Positions 8,837 to 18,725 of a stretch of DNA of 64,000 bases are shown piece after piece. The first letter of the stretch is position 1; every line of letters starts with the position of its first letter. The notes beneath the pieces were generated by a model. That model worked only from the letters and a program-made list of their open reading frames with translations, did no database searches and had not been told where the DNA came from. The position numbers were made by a program, and so were the translations under genes. This DNA comes from Bacteroidia bacterium (GTDB lineage: Bacteria > Bacteroidota > Bacteroidia > J057): contig JAUIGE010000031.1 in the NCBI GenBank assembly GCA_030430205.1, forward strand, positions 1-64,000. The letters run 5' to 3'.

Positions 8837-11545
8837 TTGGCAAAGAGAAAAACCAACAGCAGCAGAACAACCAGCAGGACAAGTACAAGAAGTCGCAGCA
8901 GGGCAAAGAAGAAATCTTCTCCGGGATTGTTGGCCAGTATTGATATTTGGGTGAAAAAAATCCAAAACGATCCTGAAGCTGCTGATCGCACCCGCAAATT
9001 TTTTGCCTGGCTTTTTATTTTTGTCGGCATCATGTCGCTGATAGCCTGCGTATCACACTTTTTTCATGGAAAAGTGGATCAATCCATCGTGGAAGCCCGT
9101 CAGGCTTCTCCCGCCGTGCGCAATCTCTTTGGCAGCGTGGGCGCTGCGGTTGCCAATTTGCTCATCCACAAAGGATTCGGATTCTTTGGCATACTCTTGC
9201 CGATATATTCGGTGATTTTGGGGCTTGTCATGCTGGAAAACGAGTATTACCGCTTTGCCCGCCGAATGCTGAAATACTTTGCCTTTCTGCTGTTATGGGG
9301 TTCCGTTTTTCTTGCATATATCGTTATCCTCAGCAATTCTGAAAGCTATGACCTCGGTGGAGGTGTAGGTCATTCCCTGCTGTCCAGTCTCCGGACTTAT
9401 ATAGGAAATATAGGCGTTGCCTTTATCCTGATTTTTGCCTTGATCATTTTTGCTGTCATCAATTTCAACGCAGAGCTGCGCGCCTCGCGGCTGTTGGACA
9501 AACTTTCCTCTGTCAAGGATAACCTCAAGCTCCCCCCTGTGCCTACAGGCAAAGGCAATCGCCCCCAGCGGGACGAAACTGAAAATAATGCCCCAGGCCG
9601 CCGCAAGGCCAGGACTAAAACCAAAGCCAAACCTGACTCTGTCAAAGAACGTGTCAATGAACTGCTGGAAGCAGCTAACGGAAATGGCTCCGCCCATGCA
9701 CAAGCCGCTGCGGCCTCCTCTTCAACTTCCCGTTCTGTAGTCTCGCCTGTCGAGCCAACTACAGCTCCATCTGCCGGAGCAACTACCGGCAATCAGGTCA
9801 ATTTTGATCTGGATCAATCCCCCGACAAGCTGCCGCTGAAGGTAGATATGGACGAATTGGACTTTGTCATAGAAGAGCCTGAAGCAGAAAGAACCAGTGA
9901 AAACGATCAGGGAACAGACGATAGGAAGGAATTTGTACAATTAGGCAATGACAATGTAGGCCTGGTAAAGGGAGATGGAAAGGTTGAAAAAATCGTCGAA
10001 AAGGAAGATCAGGAAATAGAAGTAGAAGATTTTGAGGCCTACGATCCCACCAAAGAGCTTTCTGACTATGAAACGCCTCCTTTGGCGCTGCTGGAAGAGC
10101 ATGGCGGCGGGGCAGCAGGCAGAGAAGTAAACCGGGAAGAGCTGATCGCCAACAAAAACAAAATTGTTGAAACGCTGAAAAATTATGGTATCGAGATCAC
10201 CTCGATCAAAGCGACCGTAGGCCCTACGGTCACCTTATATGAAATCGTGCCTGCGGCGGGAGTCCGAATCTCCAAGATTCGAAATCTCGAAGATGACATC
10301 GCCCTCAGCCTTGCTGCCCTGGGCATACGAATCGTCGCGCCTATTCCCGGCAAGGGCACCATTGGTATCGAGGTTCCCAATTCCAAGCGGGAAGTCGTTT
10401 CGCTCAAAGGCGTCTTATCCACCGAGAAATTTCTCGAATACAAAGGAGAGCTGCCCATCGCCCTGGGGCGCACCATCGACAACCGCGTCTACCTGACAGA
10501 CCTCAATAAAATGCCCCACTTACTCATTGCCGGTGCGACCGGACAGGGTAAGTCTGTGGGCTTGAATACCGTGATCGCTTCGATCCTGTACAAAAAGCAT
10601 CCAGCGGAAGTGAAATTTGTCCTGATTGACCCCAAAAAGGTTGAAATGAGCCTTTTTCAGTCTCTTCAATTTCACTTTCTGGCCATGATGCCCAACCAGC
10701 GGGAGCCCATCATCACCGATGTGCGGGACGCTGTCAATGTGCTGAAAAGCCTCTGCATTGAGATGGACCAGCGCTATGATCTTTTGAAGAAAGCCAGGGT
10801 TCGCAACCTGAAGGAATACAACAACAAATTTTTGGCCCGTAAGCTAAATCCGAGAAAAGGCCATCATTTCATGCCCTATATCGTGCTGGTCATAGATGAG
10901 TTGGCAGATATGATGATGGTTGCAGGCAAAGAAGTGGAAATGCCCATTGCGCGCCTCGCGCAGCTTGCGCGTGCCGTAGGTATCCACCTGGTGGTCGCCA
11001 CCCAGCGCCCATCCGTGAATGTCATCACGGGTATCATCAAAGCAAACTTCCCGGCGCGGATGTCTTACCGCGTGATCTCAAAAGTGGATTCGAGGACCAT
11101 CCTCGATGCAAATGGCGCCGATCAATTGATCGGAAGGGGGGATATGTTGCTGTCAACCGGATCGGATATTGTTCGTATACAGAATGCTTTTATCGATACG
11201 CCTGAAGTAGAGCGGCTGGTCGAGTTCATTGCTGAGCAAAGGGGATTTCCGGAACCCTACATATTGCCAGATTTGCCCGGTGAAGATGAGGACAATACAA
11301 TGACCGATGAGCCGTTTGAGAAGGACAGCCATTTTGATGATGCCGCCAGAATCATCGTGAAGTTTCAAATGGGTTCTGCTTCACTGATTCAACGGAAAAT
11401 GAAATTAGGCTATAATCGGGCAGGTCGTATCATAGACCAATTGGAGCGAGCCGGCATAGTCGGTCCTCATTCGGGCTCAAAAGCCAGAGATGTTCTTATC
11501 ACAGATGAAGCAGAATTGGAACGTTATCTGGAGAGCTTAGCTTAA
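8837..11545 (+). CDS. ftsK: DNA translocase FtsK (TTG start)
   Basis: N-terminal TM segments; HLLIAGATGQGKSVGLNTVIASILYKKHPAEVKFVLIDPKKVEMSLF; VLVIDELADMMM; VVATQRPSVNVITGIIKANFPARMSYRV; C-terminal gamma wHTH. Confidence 0.95.
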   Translation: MAKRKTNSSRTTSRTSTRSRSRAKKKSSPGLLASIDIWVKKIQNDPEAADRTRKFFAWLFIFVGIMSLIACVSHFFHGKVDQSIVEARQASPAVRNLFGSVGAAVANLLIHKGFGFFGILLPIYSVILGLVMLENEYYRFARRMLKYFAFLLLWGSVFLAYIVILSNSESYDLGGGVGHSLLSSLRTYIGNIGVAFILIFALIIFAVINFNAELRASRLLDKLSSVKDNLKLPPVPTGKGNRPQRDETENNAPGRRKARTKTKAKPDSVKERVNELLEAANGNGSAHAQAAAASSSTSRSVVSPVEPTTAPSAGATTGNQVNFDLDQSPDKLPLKVDMDELDFVIEEPEAERTSENDQGTDDRKEFVQLGNDNVGLVKGDGKVEKIVEKEDQEIEVEDFEAYDPTKELSDYETPPLALLEEHGGGAAGREVNREELIANKNKIVETLKNYGIEITSIKATVGPTVTLYEIVPAAGVRISKIRNLEDDIALSLAALGIRIVAPIPGKGTIGIEVPNSKREVVSLKGVLSTEKFLEYKGELPIALGRTIDNRVYLTDLNKMPHLLIAGATGQGKSVGLNTVIASILYKKHPAEVKFVLIDPKKVEMSLFQSLQFHFLAMMPNQREPIITDVRDAVNVLKSLCIEMDQRYDLLKKARVRNLKEYNNKFLARKLNPRKGHHFMPYIVLVIDELADMMMVAGKEVEMPIARLAQLARAVGIHLVVATQRPSVNVITGIIKANFPARMSYRVISKVDSRTILDANGADQLIGRGDMLLSTGSDIVRIQNAFIDTPEVERLVEFIAEQRGFPEPYILPDLPGEDEDNTMTDEPFEKDSHFDDAARIIVKFQMGSASLIQRKMKLGYNRAGRIIDQLERAGIVGPHSGSKARDVLITDEAELERYLESLA

Positions 11546-11572
11546 AAAAACAGTCAAAAACGAGCAAACACC

Positions 11573-12223
11573 ATGAAAAAACACACAATTACCCTCGTAC
11601 TTATCACCCTTTTTTCGGTATGCCTGGGCGCATTTGCCCAAGACGCTACCGCCACCAAAATCCTCAACGATTCTAAAGCGAAGTTTGACAAGCTGAAAGA
11701 CTTTTCAGCAGATTTTGTCTATAGCCTGGAAAATCCTTCCAACCCGAATACCAATGTCTCCAAGTCAGGGAAGCTGTATTATGCCAAAGGCAAATACACC
11801 GTTATCCTGGAAGATCAGGAGATCTATTGTGATGGCAAAACCATTTGGATTCATATACCAGGGGATGAAGAAGTGACCATTCTGGACAATGATTCTGAAG
11901 AAGGCTTCAGTATCCAAAGTATTTTTTCCCTATACGAACAAGGCTCAAAGGCACGCTACGATGGGCCTCAAACGATAGAGGGAAAGCCCATGCACAAGAT
12001 TTACATTGCTGCCACAGATAAGAACCTGGAATTTAACCAGGCAAAGGTTTGGATCAACCGTGATACCAAATTGCTGGAAAAAGCAGTTGTGACCAACCGC
12101 AGACAAATCAACACCATCTATCAATTTAACAATATCAAAATGGATCAGAACCTGCCTGCTACTACTTTTGTCTTCGACACGAGCAAGTTTGCCGGGGATG
12201 TCTATGATGAAAGAGAAGGATAG
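11573..12223 (+). CDS. lolA: Outer membrane lipoprotein carrier protein LolA family
   Basis: Signal peptide plus ILNDSKAKFDKLKDFSADFVYSL...GKLYYAKGKYTVILEDQEIYCDGKTIWIHIP. Confidence 0.85.
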   Translation: MKKHTITLVLITLFSVCLGAFAQDATATKILNDSKAKFDKLKDFSADFVYSLENPSNPNTNVSKSGKLYYAKGKYTVILEDQEIYCDGKTIWIHIPGDEEVTILDNDSEEGFSIQSIFSLYEQGSKARYDGPQTIEGKPMHKIYIAATDKNLEFNQAKVWINRDTKLLEKAVVTNRRQINTIYQFNNIKMDQNLPATTFVFDTSKFAGDVYDEREG

Positions 12224-12250
12224 GTGGAAGAAAGTGCGAAGTGCACTGTA

Positions 12251-12290
<40 letters not shown>

Positions 12291-12314
12291 CGAATTTGGA
12301 CTACATAAAATGAT

Positions 12315-12349
12315 AAGGCCGGTGGGATGTTAATTCCTATCGGCCTTTT
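12315..12349. terminator. Bidirectional terminator between lolA and the convergent T9SS cargo gene
   Basis: AAGGCCG ... CGGCCTTTT inverted repeat. Confidence 0.75.
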
Positions 12350-12353
12350 GCTT

Positions 12354-13112
12354 TTAGCGCTTGATTATTTTGATTACTTCCCTGAAGCCGTCTTTGTATC
12401 CGACTTCAAGTATATAGAATCCCTGGGACCATAAGCTGATATCCAGGGATAGAGGTAGGTCTTGCTGAAGCAGCAAAAGCCTCCCGTTGAGATCATGAAT
12501 TCTTACGTATTCAAATTTTGACAAATTCTGGGTTGATTTGAAAAAAAGTCTGCTTTGGGCAGGATTGGGAAAACAAGTGATCCGGGTACGGCCGGATAAA
12601 AACAAATCTTCGGCAGCGGTACGCTCAGCGAAATTGAGAATAATGTCCATGCTCGATTCAGTAAGGCTGGGGGCTGCTCTCAAAACAGGCCATACCACCA
12701 CCACGATGGCACCTCCGCCGGTGCCCCCACTGTATCTGGCCATGGTAGAATCCAGCCTGTCAACCACTTTAATAAGAAGGGTATCGCCGTTGAAAATGGT
12801 ATCTGGGGACGCGCCAACCCTAAAAACGGAATCGCTAGTGCTGCCCATGAGAGAGTCCTTTGACAGGCCAAAGCCGATTAAATCGGTGATAAAACCCACC
12901 CCATTGTATATTACCAGGGCTTCATATTCAATCGAGTCTCCATAAGAGGTGAAAAGGGTATCGGAGCTAAACAAACCTGTAGACAGGTTAGAAACCCGAA
13001 AACTGTTTGGAACTATGTTCAGGGTATTTTGTTGAGCCTGGGAGACCAAAGCAAAACAGATAGCTAGAATGAGCAGGGCAAATCTTTTCATTATGTGCGT
13101 TGTTGTGTTCAT
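12354..13112 (-). CDS. Small T9SS type A sorting-domain protein
   Basis: Signal peptide MKRFALLILAICFALVSQAQ; C-terminus RITCFPNPAQSRLFFKS...GFYILEVGYKDGFREVIKIIKR. Confidence 0.85.
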   Translation of the reverse strand: MNTTTHIMKRFALLILAICFALVSQAQQNTLNIVPNSFRVSNLSTGLFSSDTLFTSYGDSIEYEALVIYNGVGFITDLIGFGLSKDSLMGSTSDSVFRVGASPDTIFNGDTLLIKVVDRLDSTMARYSGGTGGGAIVVVVWPVLRAAPSLTESSMDIILNFAERTAAEDLFLSGRTRITCFPNPAQSRLFFKSTQNLSKFEYVRIHDLNGRLLLLQQDLPLSLDISLWSQGFYILEVGYKDGFREVIKIIKR

Positions 13113-13192
13113 TGCATTAACGAGTTAATTTACATAAAGGCAGCACTTTTACCAGACTTTTTCCGTTTTTATTTACGTATTCAATTGAAAAA

Positions 13193-14680
13193 ATGGACCT
13201 CCTTAATCAAATTATTGATAGCATGAAAAAAGAGGAAAGCAGGCATTTTAAATTATTTGCTTCCCGATCTCATGCTGGCGAAAATAGAAAAGACCTTTTG
13301 CTATTTGACTATATCAAAAAGTCAGGCAAAGCTTTTGATGAGGAGCTCATCCGCGAGGAACTTTATGGCCCTGAAAATAAAAATGCTTTTTATCGCCTTA
13401 AACACAGATTGCTGGAGGAATTGAACAAAAGCCTCTGGCTTCAGCATTTTAATCAGGACGAGCAGACATTTTGTCTGTATCTGTTTTCTCTGGCAAAATT
13501 GCATTTTGAGGAGGAACGATTTGAAGTCTCGCTTCATTTTTTGAAGCGGGCTGAGCGTGAGGCGGTTAGCAGTGAAAATTTTGAAATTTTAGATTTGATA
13601 TACGGCCAATTCATCCGACTTTCCTATGCGCATCCTTCCGTCAATCCGGAAAAATACATTCAACTCCGAAAGCAAAATCGCGAAAAGCTGGAAGCTCTCA
13701 ACAGCATAGATGATCTCGTAGCGGCGATTACCTACCGCATCAAGGTTTCCAGCAACCACAACCTGAAAGACCATCGGGTCCTCGACCTTTTGCAGAAAAC
13801 CGTGGATGACTATGCCAACAACGACAAGCTTATCAAAAGCCCCAAGGTTCGTATCAAAATCTTTGATGCAGTCAGCAAATTGCTGTTGCAGCGCTATCAG
13901 CTGGAAGGCCTTGCGACCTATCTGCAGGAAACCTATGCTGCCTTTCAGCAGGATGGCATTTTTACCAAACAAACCCACAATGTCAAGCTCCAGATGCTTG
14001 TCTATCTGGTAAATACACACTATTTGCTGGAACGCTACCAGGATTCGCTGCGCTGGACGAGCAAGCTAAAAGAAGCCATGGACGAATATGGCCGCTTGCA
14101 TCATGATGCCTATTTGTTTTTCTATTTCAATGGCTTGATAGAGAACTATTCAGTACTGGATGACAAGAAGGCCCTCGATTTATTGATTCAACTGCGGGAT
14201 GATCCTGCACTCAAGAAAAGTTCTTTCAACAGAACCTTTATATTTATCAATGCTGCTGCGGTTTATTATAATAGGGGTGAGTTGAAAAAGGCTTTGAGGA
14301 GCCTGATAGAGTTGTTTTTGTTTGATGAATACCAAAATGCAGACCAGGGACTGAAGTTGCGGGTGGAGATTTTTGAATTGATTATCCGTTTTCAGATGGC
14401 TGAAAATGAAGTGCTTTCCCAACGCCTCGGTCAGGTACGGAAAGATTATGGAAATCTGTTGGAAACGGAGCCGCATTGGCGGGATCTGGCATTTTGGGAA
14501 TTGCTCGAATCATTGAACAACTGGCAGTATCAGCCCAAAAAGCGTCCCCAAATAACCGAAATGCTGCAAGCATTTCTGGAAAATGCTCAGGCCTTGCCAC
14601 CGGAAGTGAAACCCATTTTTGATTACGATATTTTTGTTCAAAATCAATTGGAAAAATTATCTCCCAATGGCTTTGCATAA
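13193..14680 (+). CDS. Large helical (TPR-like) cytoplasmic protein; likely paralogue of 18726..20189
   Basis: No signal peptide; repetitive alpha-helical sequence; same size and arrangement as the second copy. Confidence 0.75.
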   Translation: MDLLNQIIDSMKKEESRHFKLFASRSHAGENRKDLLLFDYIKKSGKAFDEELIREELYGPENKNAFYRLKHRLLEELNKSLWLQHFNQDEQTFCLYLFSLAKLHFEEERFEVSLHFLKRAEREAVSSENFEILDLIYGQFIRLSYAHPSVNPEKYIQLRKQNREKLEALNSIDDLVAAITYRIKVSSNHNLKDHRVLDLLQKTVDDYANNDKLIKSPKVRIKIFDAVSKLLLQRYQLEGLATYLQETYAAFQQDGIFTKQTHNVKLQMLVYLVNTHYLLERYQDSLRWTSKLKEAMDEYGRLHHDAYLFFYFNGLIENYSVLDDKKALDLLIQLRDDPALKKSSFNRTFIFINAAAVYYNRGELKKALRSLIELFLFDEYQNADQGLKLRVEIFELIIRFQMAENEVLSQRLGQVRKDYGNLLETEPHWRDLAFWELLESLNNWQYQPKKRPQITEMLQAFLENAQALPPEVKPIFDYDIFVQNQLEKLSPNGFA

Positions 14681-14708
14681 GCCCCACAAAATCTATTACA
14701 TTTAACTT

Positions 14709-15356
14709 ATGCGCCAAATTATCCCTTTCCTATTAGCCTTTTGGGTAAGCTTTGCTGCCGCTCAGCAACCCAAGGCGCCTATCCTGACAGGTTTAGGCTT
14801 TCGTTTTGCCTCAGACTTCAACAAGTTTCACCTCAGTGAAAACCTTGACCTGGTTGATGGCTGGTTTTCGACTGGCGTCTTTGGGGTTTTTTACCGTGTC
14901 TATGCTCCCAATAAGGGCATAGAGCTGGGACTTAACATCAACTATAAAGATGGGGATGGAATGGGCTTTCCGAGTTTACCGATCGTTATGGCTGATTTTG
15001 ATGCCACCAATACCCAAAGTGTGGGGATGACTGCCCTGGAAGTGGATCTGAAAGTCGGGCCTCGTTTTGGGGGGATTCATCCCAAAATCGGCTATATCCT
15101 CGGCTACCGCCTGCGCGACGAAAACTTCGTCATAGAAGGAAGCCCGCGCGAAATCAATAGCTGGTATTTTCAACTCCCCTTCGGTTGTAGCCTGGCTCTG
15201 CCCACCAACTACGGCTCGGTCGGTTTTGGTGCCACCTTTGAACTTGACCTGACCAATGTCCTGAAAAATGATACGAGCTTGCCGGGTTCAGCATTTCAGG
15301 GGGGGAGGCAGCATGCGATTAATTTGGAGATGAGTTTGACTTTTGATCGGTATTGA
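14709..15356 (+). CDS. Putative outer-membrane beta-barrel protein
   Basis: Signal peptide MRQIIPFLLAFWVSFAAAQQ; amphipathic beta strands; C-terminal LEMSLTFDRY. Confidence 0.7.
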   Translation: MRQIIPFLLAFWVSFAAAQQPKAPILTGLGFRFASDFNKFHLSENLDLVDGWFSTGVFGVFYRVYAPNKGIELGLNINYKDGDGMGFPSLPIVMADFDATNTQSVGMTALEVDLKVGPRFGGIHPKIGYILGYRLRDENFVIEGSPREINSWYFQLPFGCSLALPTNYGSVGFGATFELDLTNVLKNDTSLPGSAFQGGRQHAINLEMSLTFDRY

Positions 15357-15368
15357 ATAAATAAGAAA

Positions 15369-15452
15369 GGACGCAGATTTTCGCGGATTATTATGATAAA
15401 AAATGCGAGAAACAAACAGCGAAAACCATAACCATCATAACCCATCTGCGTC
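15369..15452. repeat. Palindromic intergenic element P2 (GACGCAGATTTTCGCGGATTATTATGAT ... ATCATAACCCATCTGCGTC)
   Basis: Same termini as P1. Confidence 0.88.
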
Positions 15453-15462
15453 AAATTTCTTC

Positions 15463-15948
15463 TCAAAAATGCCTCGCCAAAAGCAGATCCATCAGTTGCT
15501 CCAAATACAGCTGATCCACTTCCGAAAAATCATCCAACTCTTCGCTGTCAATATCCAGCACCAACTTCACCTCCTTATCCGCAATAAGGGGCACCACTAT
15601 CTCTGATTGAGAAAGGCTGCTGCAAGCGATATGCCCCGGAAACTGATTCACATCGGCAACGATGATGGTCCGCTTTTGGGTGGCGCAGGCGCCACAGACG
15701 CCCTTGTCAAGGGCGATACGGGTACAAGCCAATGGGCCCTGAAAGGGCCCCAGAACCAATTCCCCCTCCATCATGCGATAGAAGCCGATCCAGAAGAAGC
15801 CGAGGCCTTCTTTGAGGATAGCCGCGGCATTGGCGAGGTTGGCGATGAGATCGCTCTCAGAGGAGATGACCGCCTTGAGTTGCGGTAGCAACTCTTCGTA
15901 TCGCTGGGTGCGCGTAGCGCTGGCGGTAAGGATTAATTTTTCTGCCAT
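15463..15948 (-). CDS. msrC: GAF-domain free methionine-(R)-sulfoxide reductase-like protein
   Basis: FWIGFYRMMEGELVLGPFQGPLACTRIALDKGVCGACATQKRTIIVADVNQFPGHIACSSLSQSEIVVPL. Confidence 0.88.
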   Translation of the reverse strand: MAEKLILTASATRTQRYEELLPQLKAVISSESDLIANLANAAAILKEGLGFFWIGFYRMMEGELVLGPFQGPLACTRIALDKGVCGACATQKRTIIVADVNQFPGHIACSSLSQSEIVVPLIADKEVKLVLDIDSEELDDFSEVDQLYLEQLMDLLLARHF

Positions 15949-15961
15949 GGCACAAAATTAG

Positions 15962-15989
15962 AAAAAGGCAGCCAATTTTTGACTGCCTT
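15962..15989 (-). terminator. Terminator downstream of the 16039..18519 gene
   Basis: - strand AAGGCAGTCAAAAATTGGCTGCCTTTTT. Confidence 0.75.
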
Positions 15990-16038
15990 ATCCAAACAAC
16001 ATAGAATGAGAAACACACTGTACTTCTATACGAGTCTT

Positions 16039-18519
16039 TTACTCTGAAAGTATAATCTTTTTATGGATTTGCCCCTGGCTGTTGCTGGCCCGGAGGAGGT
16101 ACATTCCAGCATTCAGGTGGCTCAAATCAATCTGTTTTTTGCCGCGTACATGCTTCAAAGAGAGCATTTCCCGTCCCTCTAAACTATAGACGTAAATATC
16201 TACCTCTTCCGTTGTATTGACTTCAATATTTAGGTGATTTTTAGTAGGATTAGGGAAAAGCCGGAGGCTGCCAGGAGGCAGCGGCGGCAGGATGCTGTTG
16301 ACATCATCCACAGCAATTTGCACCTCTCCCTCCACTTCCACAGGAATTTCCTGCCCGCGGGCATTGATCATGCGGACATTTTCTATTCGCAGAATGAGGG
16401 TATCGACCAGTTTTCTTTTGTCAAAAATATCATCCACCATCACGATATCCAGGCGGGCGATCTGCCCATAACCTGTGCGGGTCTGGTGGTTATTTCTTGA
16501 AATACCGATATCTATCTGCCCATCAAGGAAAAGGTCTTTTTGCATGCTAAAAAGATCACTTGCAGGATCTCCCAGCCAGGTAGAGTCCACCATAAAGTGG
16601 GCAGAGGCTGAGTCCACCAGGCTGTTGTCATAAGCAACGGAAAATGCAAGCCCATACACGCTATCTGCCAGCAAAGTATCCAGACCGAGGACCACAAATA
16701 CGCTTACCGAAGCACCCACATGGGTAAATGTCTGAGGAGTGTAGAGGAAAAGCGGTATGCCATGGTTGCTGCCCCCTTTCAGGTGGGACAGGCCATAGTT
16801 CTGTGAGATAGCCAGGGTATCATCGGCATTGATGATGCCATCGCCATTGGTATTGGCGTAGACTACTTCCAGCCCGCCAAGGGCGGTCGTATCGCCCCAG
16901 GGCGTAGCCTGTTTGCCAGACCAATCGATCCCCTGATCGCTGCGCGAAGGGCCGGTCTGACCATATCCCAGGCCAATCGCCAGGACATCAAAATTATTGG
17001 CTACGCCATCATTGTCAGCATCGCCCGGCCAGACACAGTAAGGCGCATAGGCGACCACGACGGAGGCTTTGGACTGCCGCTCAAACGATTCATTTAAGCC
17101 AAATGTATCACGCACCAATACCTCATAAGTCCCTGGGGTAAACACCTGATAAACAGCATTTCTGGGGCCAGAAGTCCATTGGTAATCTAAAGGCCCGGCA
17201 GAAGGAATGCCGTAAATATTGGGGCTAAGATTCAGGGTGTCGCCCATGCAGATAAAGAGGGTATCTGAATCAAAGGCCGCCAGAAAACTGGTATCTCTGA
17301 TATCTATGCCAAAAGTGAAATCGCGAATATTGGCCAGGCCGCACCAGGCAGTATCGTTAAGCCTGACCCCGAAAAATTTTCTGCCTTTGGAAGTAGGGAT
17401 GTATTTTACCTCTATGGTAGGATTTTTTCCGTAAAAAATATCTTTCCTTTGGGTCGCATCTACCCCATCTTCATAAAACTCTAGTTCAGGGATGTTTCGT
17501 GTCCAGCTAATTTGGGTTGTTGAATCATTTTCAGCATCATTTACATCCAGTTCAAATATGACTGGTTCTCCTATAGAAGCCCTCACGATGTTCGGGCCCA
17601 GCCAGGTGCCACCCCATACGCTGTCCGCATCAGGCGGCAGCAAAGTAGGCAAACTCGGACTCGGCTGTTCCGGCATCACAGATACCGCTTCCACCATGAT
17701 GTCACGGACATATTTGCTGATCAGCTGGCCGGCGCGGTACTCGCGCATCTCCACGCAGAGCGTGCCTTTGACTGGCGGCGCTCCCGGTTTCGGGAGGAAA
17801 TGGATATTGCCGGTACGGTTATCGAGCCGTACTGTCCAGTTGGTATCCAGCGGCTGTGTCGCGCTGAAGCGAGTCAGGTAGCTGTTGGCAGTGCCAAAGG
17901 TATCCATACAGCTTACCAATTGGTAGGCGAGGGAATCACCATCAGGGTCATTGGCACCGAGCGCCACAAAGGCTTCTGTGGCTGTATCCAGGAGGATCAC
18001 AGGTGGATACAAAAACTCCGGGGCATGATTGCAAAGGAAAGGGTCGAGGGGGCCAGCTTGCACAAATAAGCCTTCTCCGGCGGCTCCATTCTGGAGCGTT
18101 GCGGGACGGCAGCAGCTATAATAGCTGATCATAAAATCATCACAGCCCAAACCCGAAAAATCATATTTGCGGGAATAAACGAGAGCGGATACACCATCCA
18201 GGATGGGAGAAGCTTGTCCATTACAAATGGTGGCAATGCCCGGGCAGATGGGCGTGACTTCTACCAGGCCACTTGTCTGCCAATTTCCAGGTGCTACAGG
18301 GCTGCCGCAACTTCCGCTGATGTCAATCACAGGGGCCTGAATACCGGGGCTCGAAGAGCAGGCATAGTAGCGTGTCACCTGAATAAGGAAATGACTACTG
18401 TCCGCGTCAGTGCAGCTGTAGCTGATTTCCGCTCCCAATTCGTCAGCAGCCAGAACTGCTTTTTCCTGCAACAGAAAAAGAAGGAGAAGAAGACACGGTA
18501 TAAATAGTCGGCGCATCAT
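16039..18519 (-). CDS. Large T9SS type A cargo protein with dockerin-like calcium-binding repeats
   Basis: Signal peptide; DADNDGVANNFDVLAIGLGYG and NTNGDGIINADDTLAISQNYG; C-terminus LRLFPNPTKNHLNIEV...GMYLLRASNSQGQIHKKIILSE. Confidence 0.88.
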   Translation of the reverse strand: MMRRLFIPCLLLLLFLLQEKAVLAADELGAEISYSCTDADSSHFLIQVTRYYACSSSPGIQAPVIDISGSCGSPVAPGNWQTSGLVEVTPICPGIATICNGQASPILDGVSALVYSRKYDFSGLGCDDFMISYYSCCRPATLQNGAAGEGLFVQAGPLDPFLCNHAPEFLYPPVILLDTATEAFVALGANDPDGDSLAYQLVSCMDTFGTANSYLTRFSATQPLDTNWTVRLDNRTGNIHFLPKPGAPPVKGTLCVEMREYRAGQLISKYVRDIMVEAVSVMPEQPSPSLPTLLPPDADSVWGGTWLGPNIVRASIGEPVIFELDVNDAENDSTTQISWTRNIPELEFYEDGVDATQRKDIFYGKNPTIEVKYIPTSKGRKFFGVRLNDTAWCGLANIRDFTFGIDIRDTSFLAAFDSDTLFICMGDTLNLSPNIYGIPSAGPLDYQWTSGPRNAVYQVFTPGTYEVLVRDTFGLNESFERQSKASVVVAYAPYCVWPGDADNDGVANNFDVLAIGLGYGQTGPSRSDQGIDWSGKQATPWGDTTALGGLEVVYANTNGDGIINADDTLAISQNYGLSHLKGGSNHGIPLFLYTPQTFTHVGASVSVFVVLGLDTLLADSVYGLAFSVAYDNSLVDSASAHFMVDSTWLGDPASDLFSMQKDLFLDGQIDIGISRNNHQTRTGYGQIARLDIVMVDDIFDKRKLVDTLILRIENVRMINARGQEIPVEVEGEVQIAVDDVNSILPPLPPGSLRLFPNPTKNHLNIEVNTTEEVDIYVYSLEGREMLSLKHVRGKKQIDLSHLNAGMYLLRASNSQGQIHKKIILSE

Positions 18520-18725
18520 AAAGGTTGTGTTAACGGGCTACTTATGGACCCAAAGATGGTTGTTACAAGATACAAGTTGCAGCTATTTCATGCTAAAAAA
18601 AAAGACTTTTACTATGCTTTCTGAATAATTTTTCTATTCATTTGCAGGGTATTCTTGAAAAAAACGTAATTTATTGCTCATATTGTTGCTTTTTCTTGTT
18701 GTGTGTGTGAAAAAATCTGAATAAA

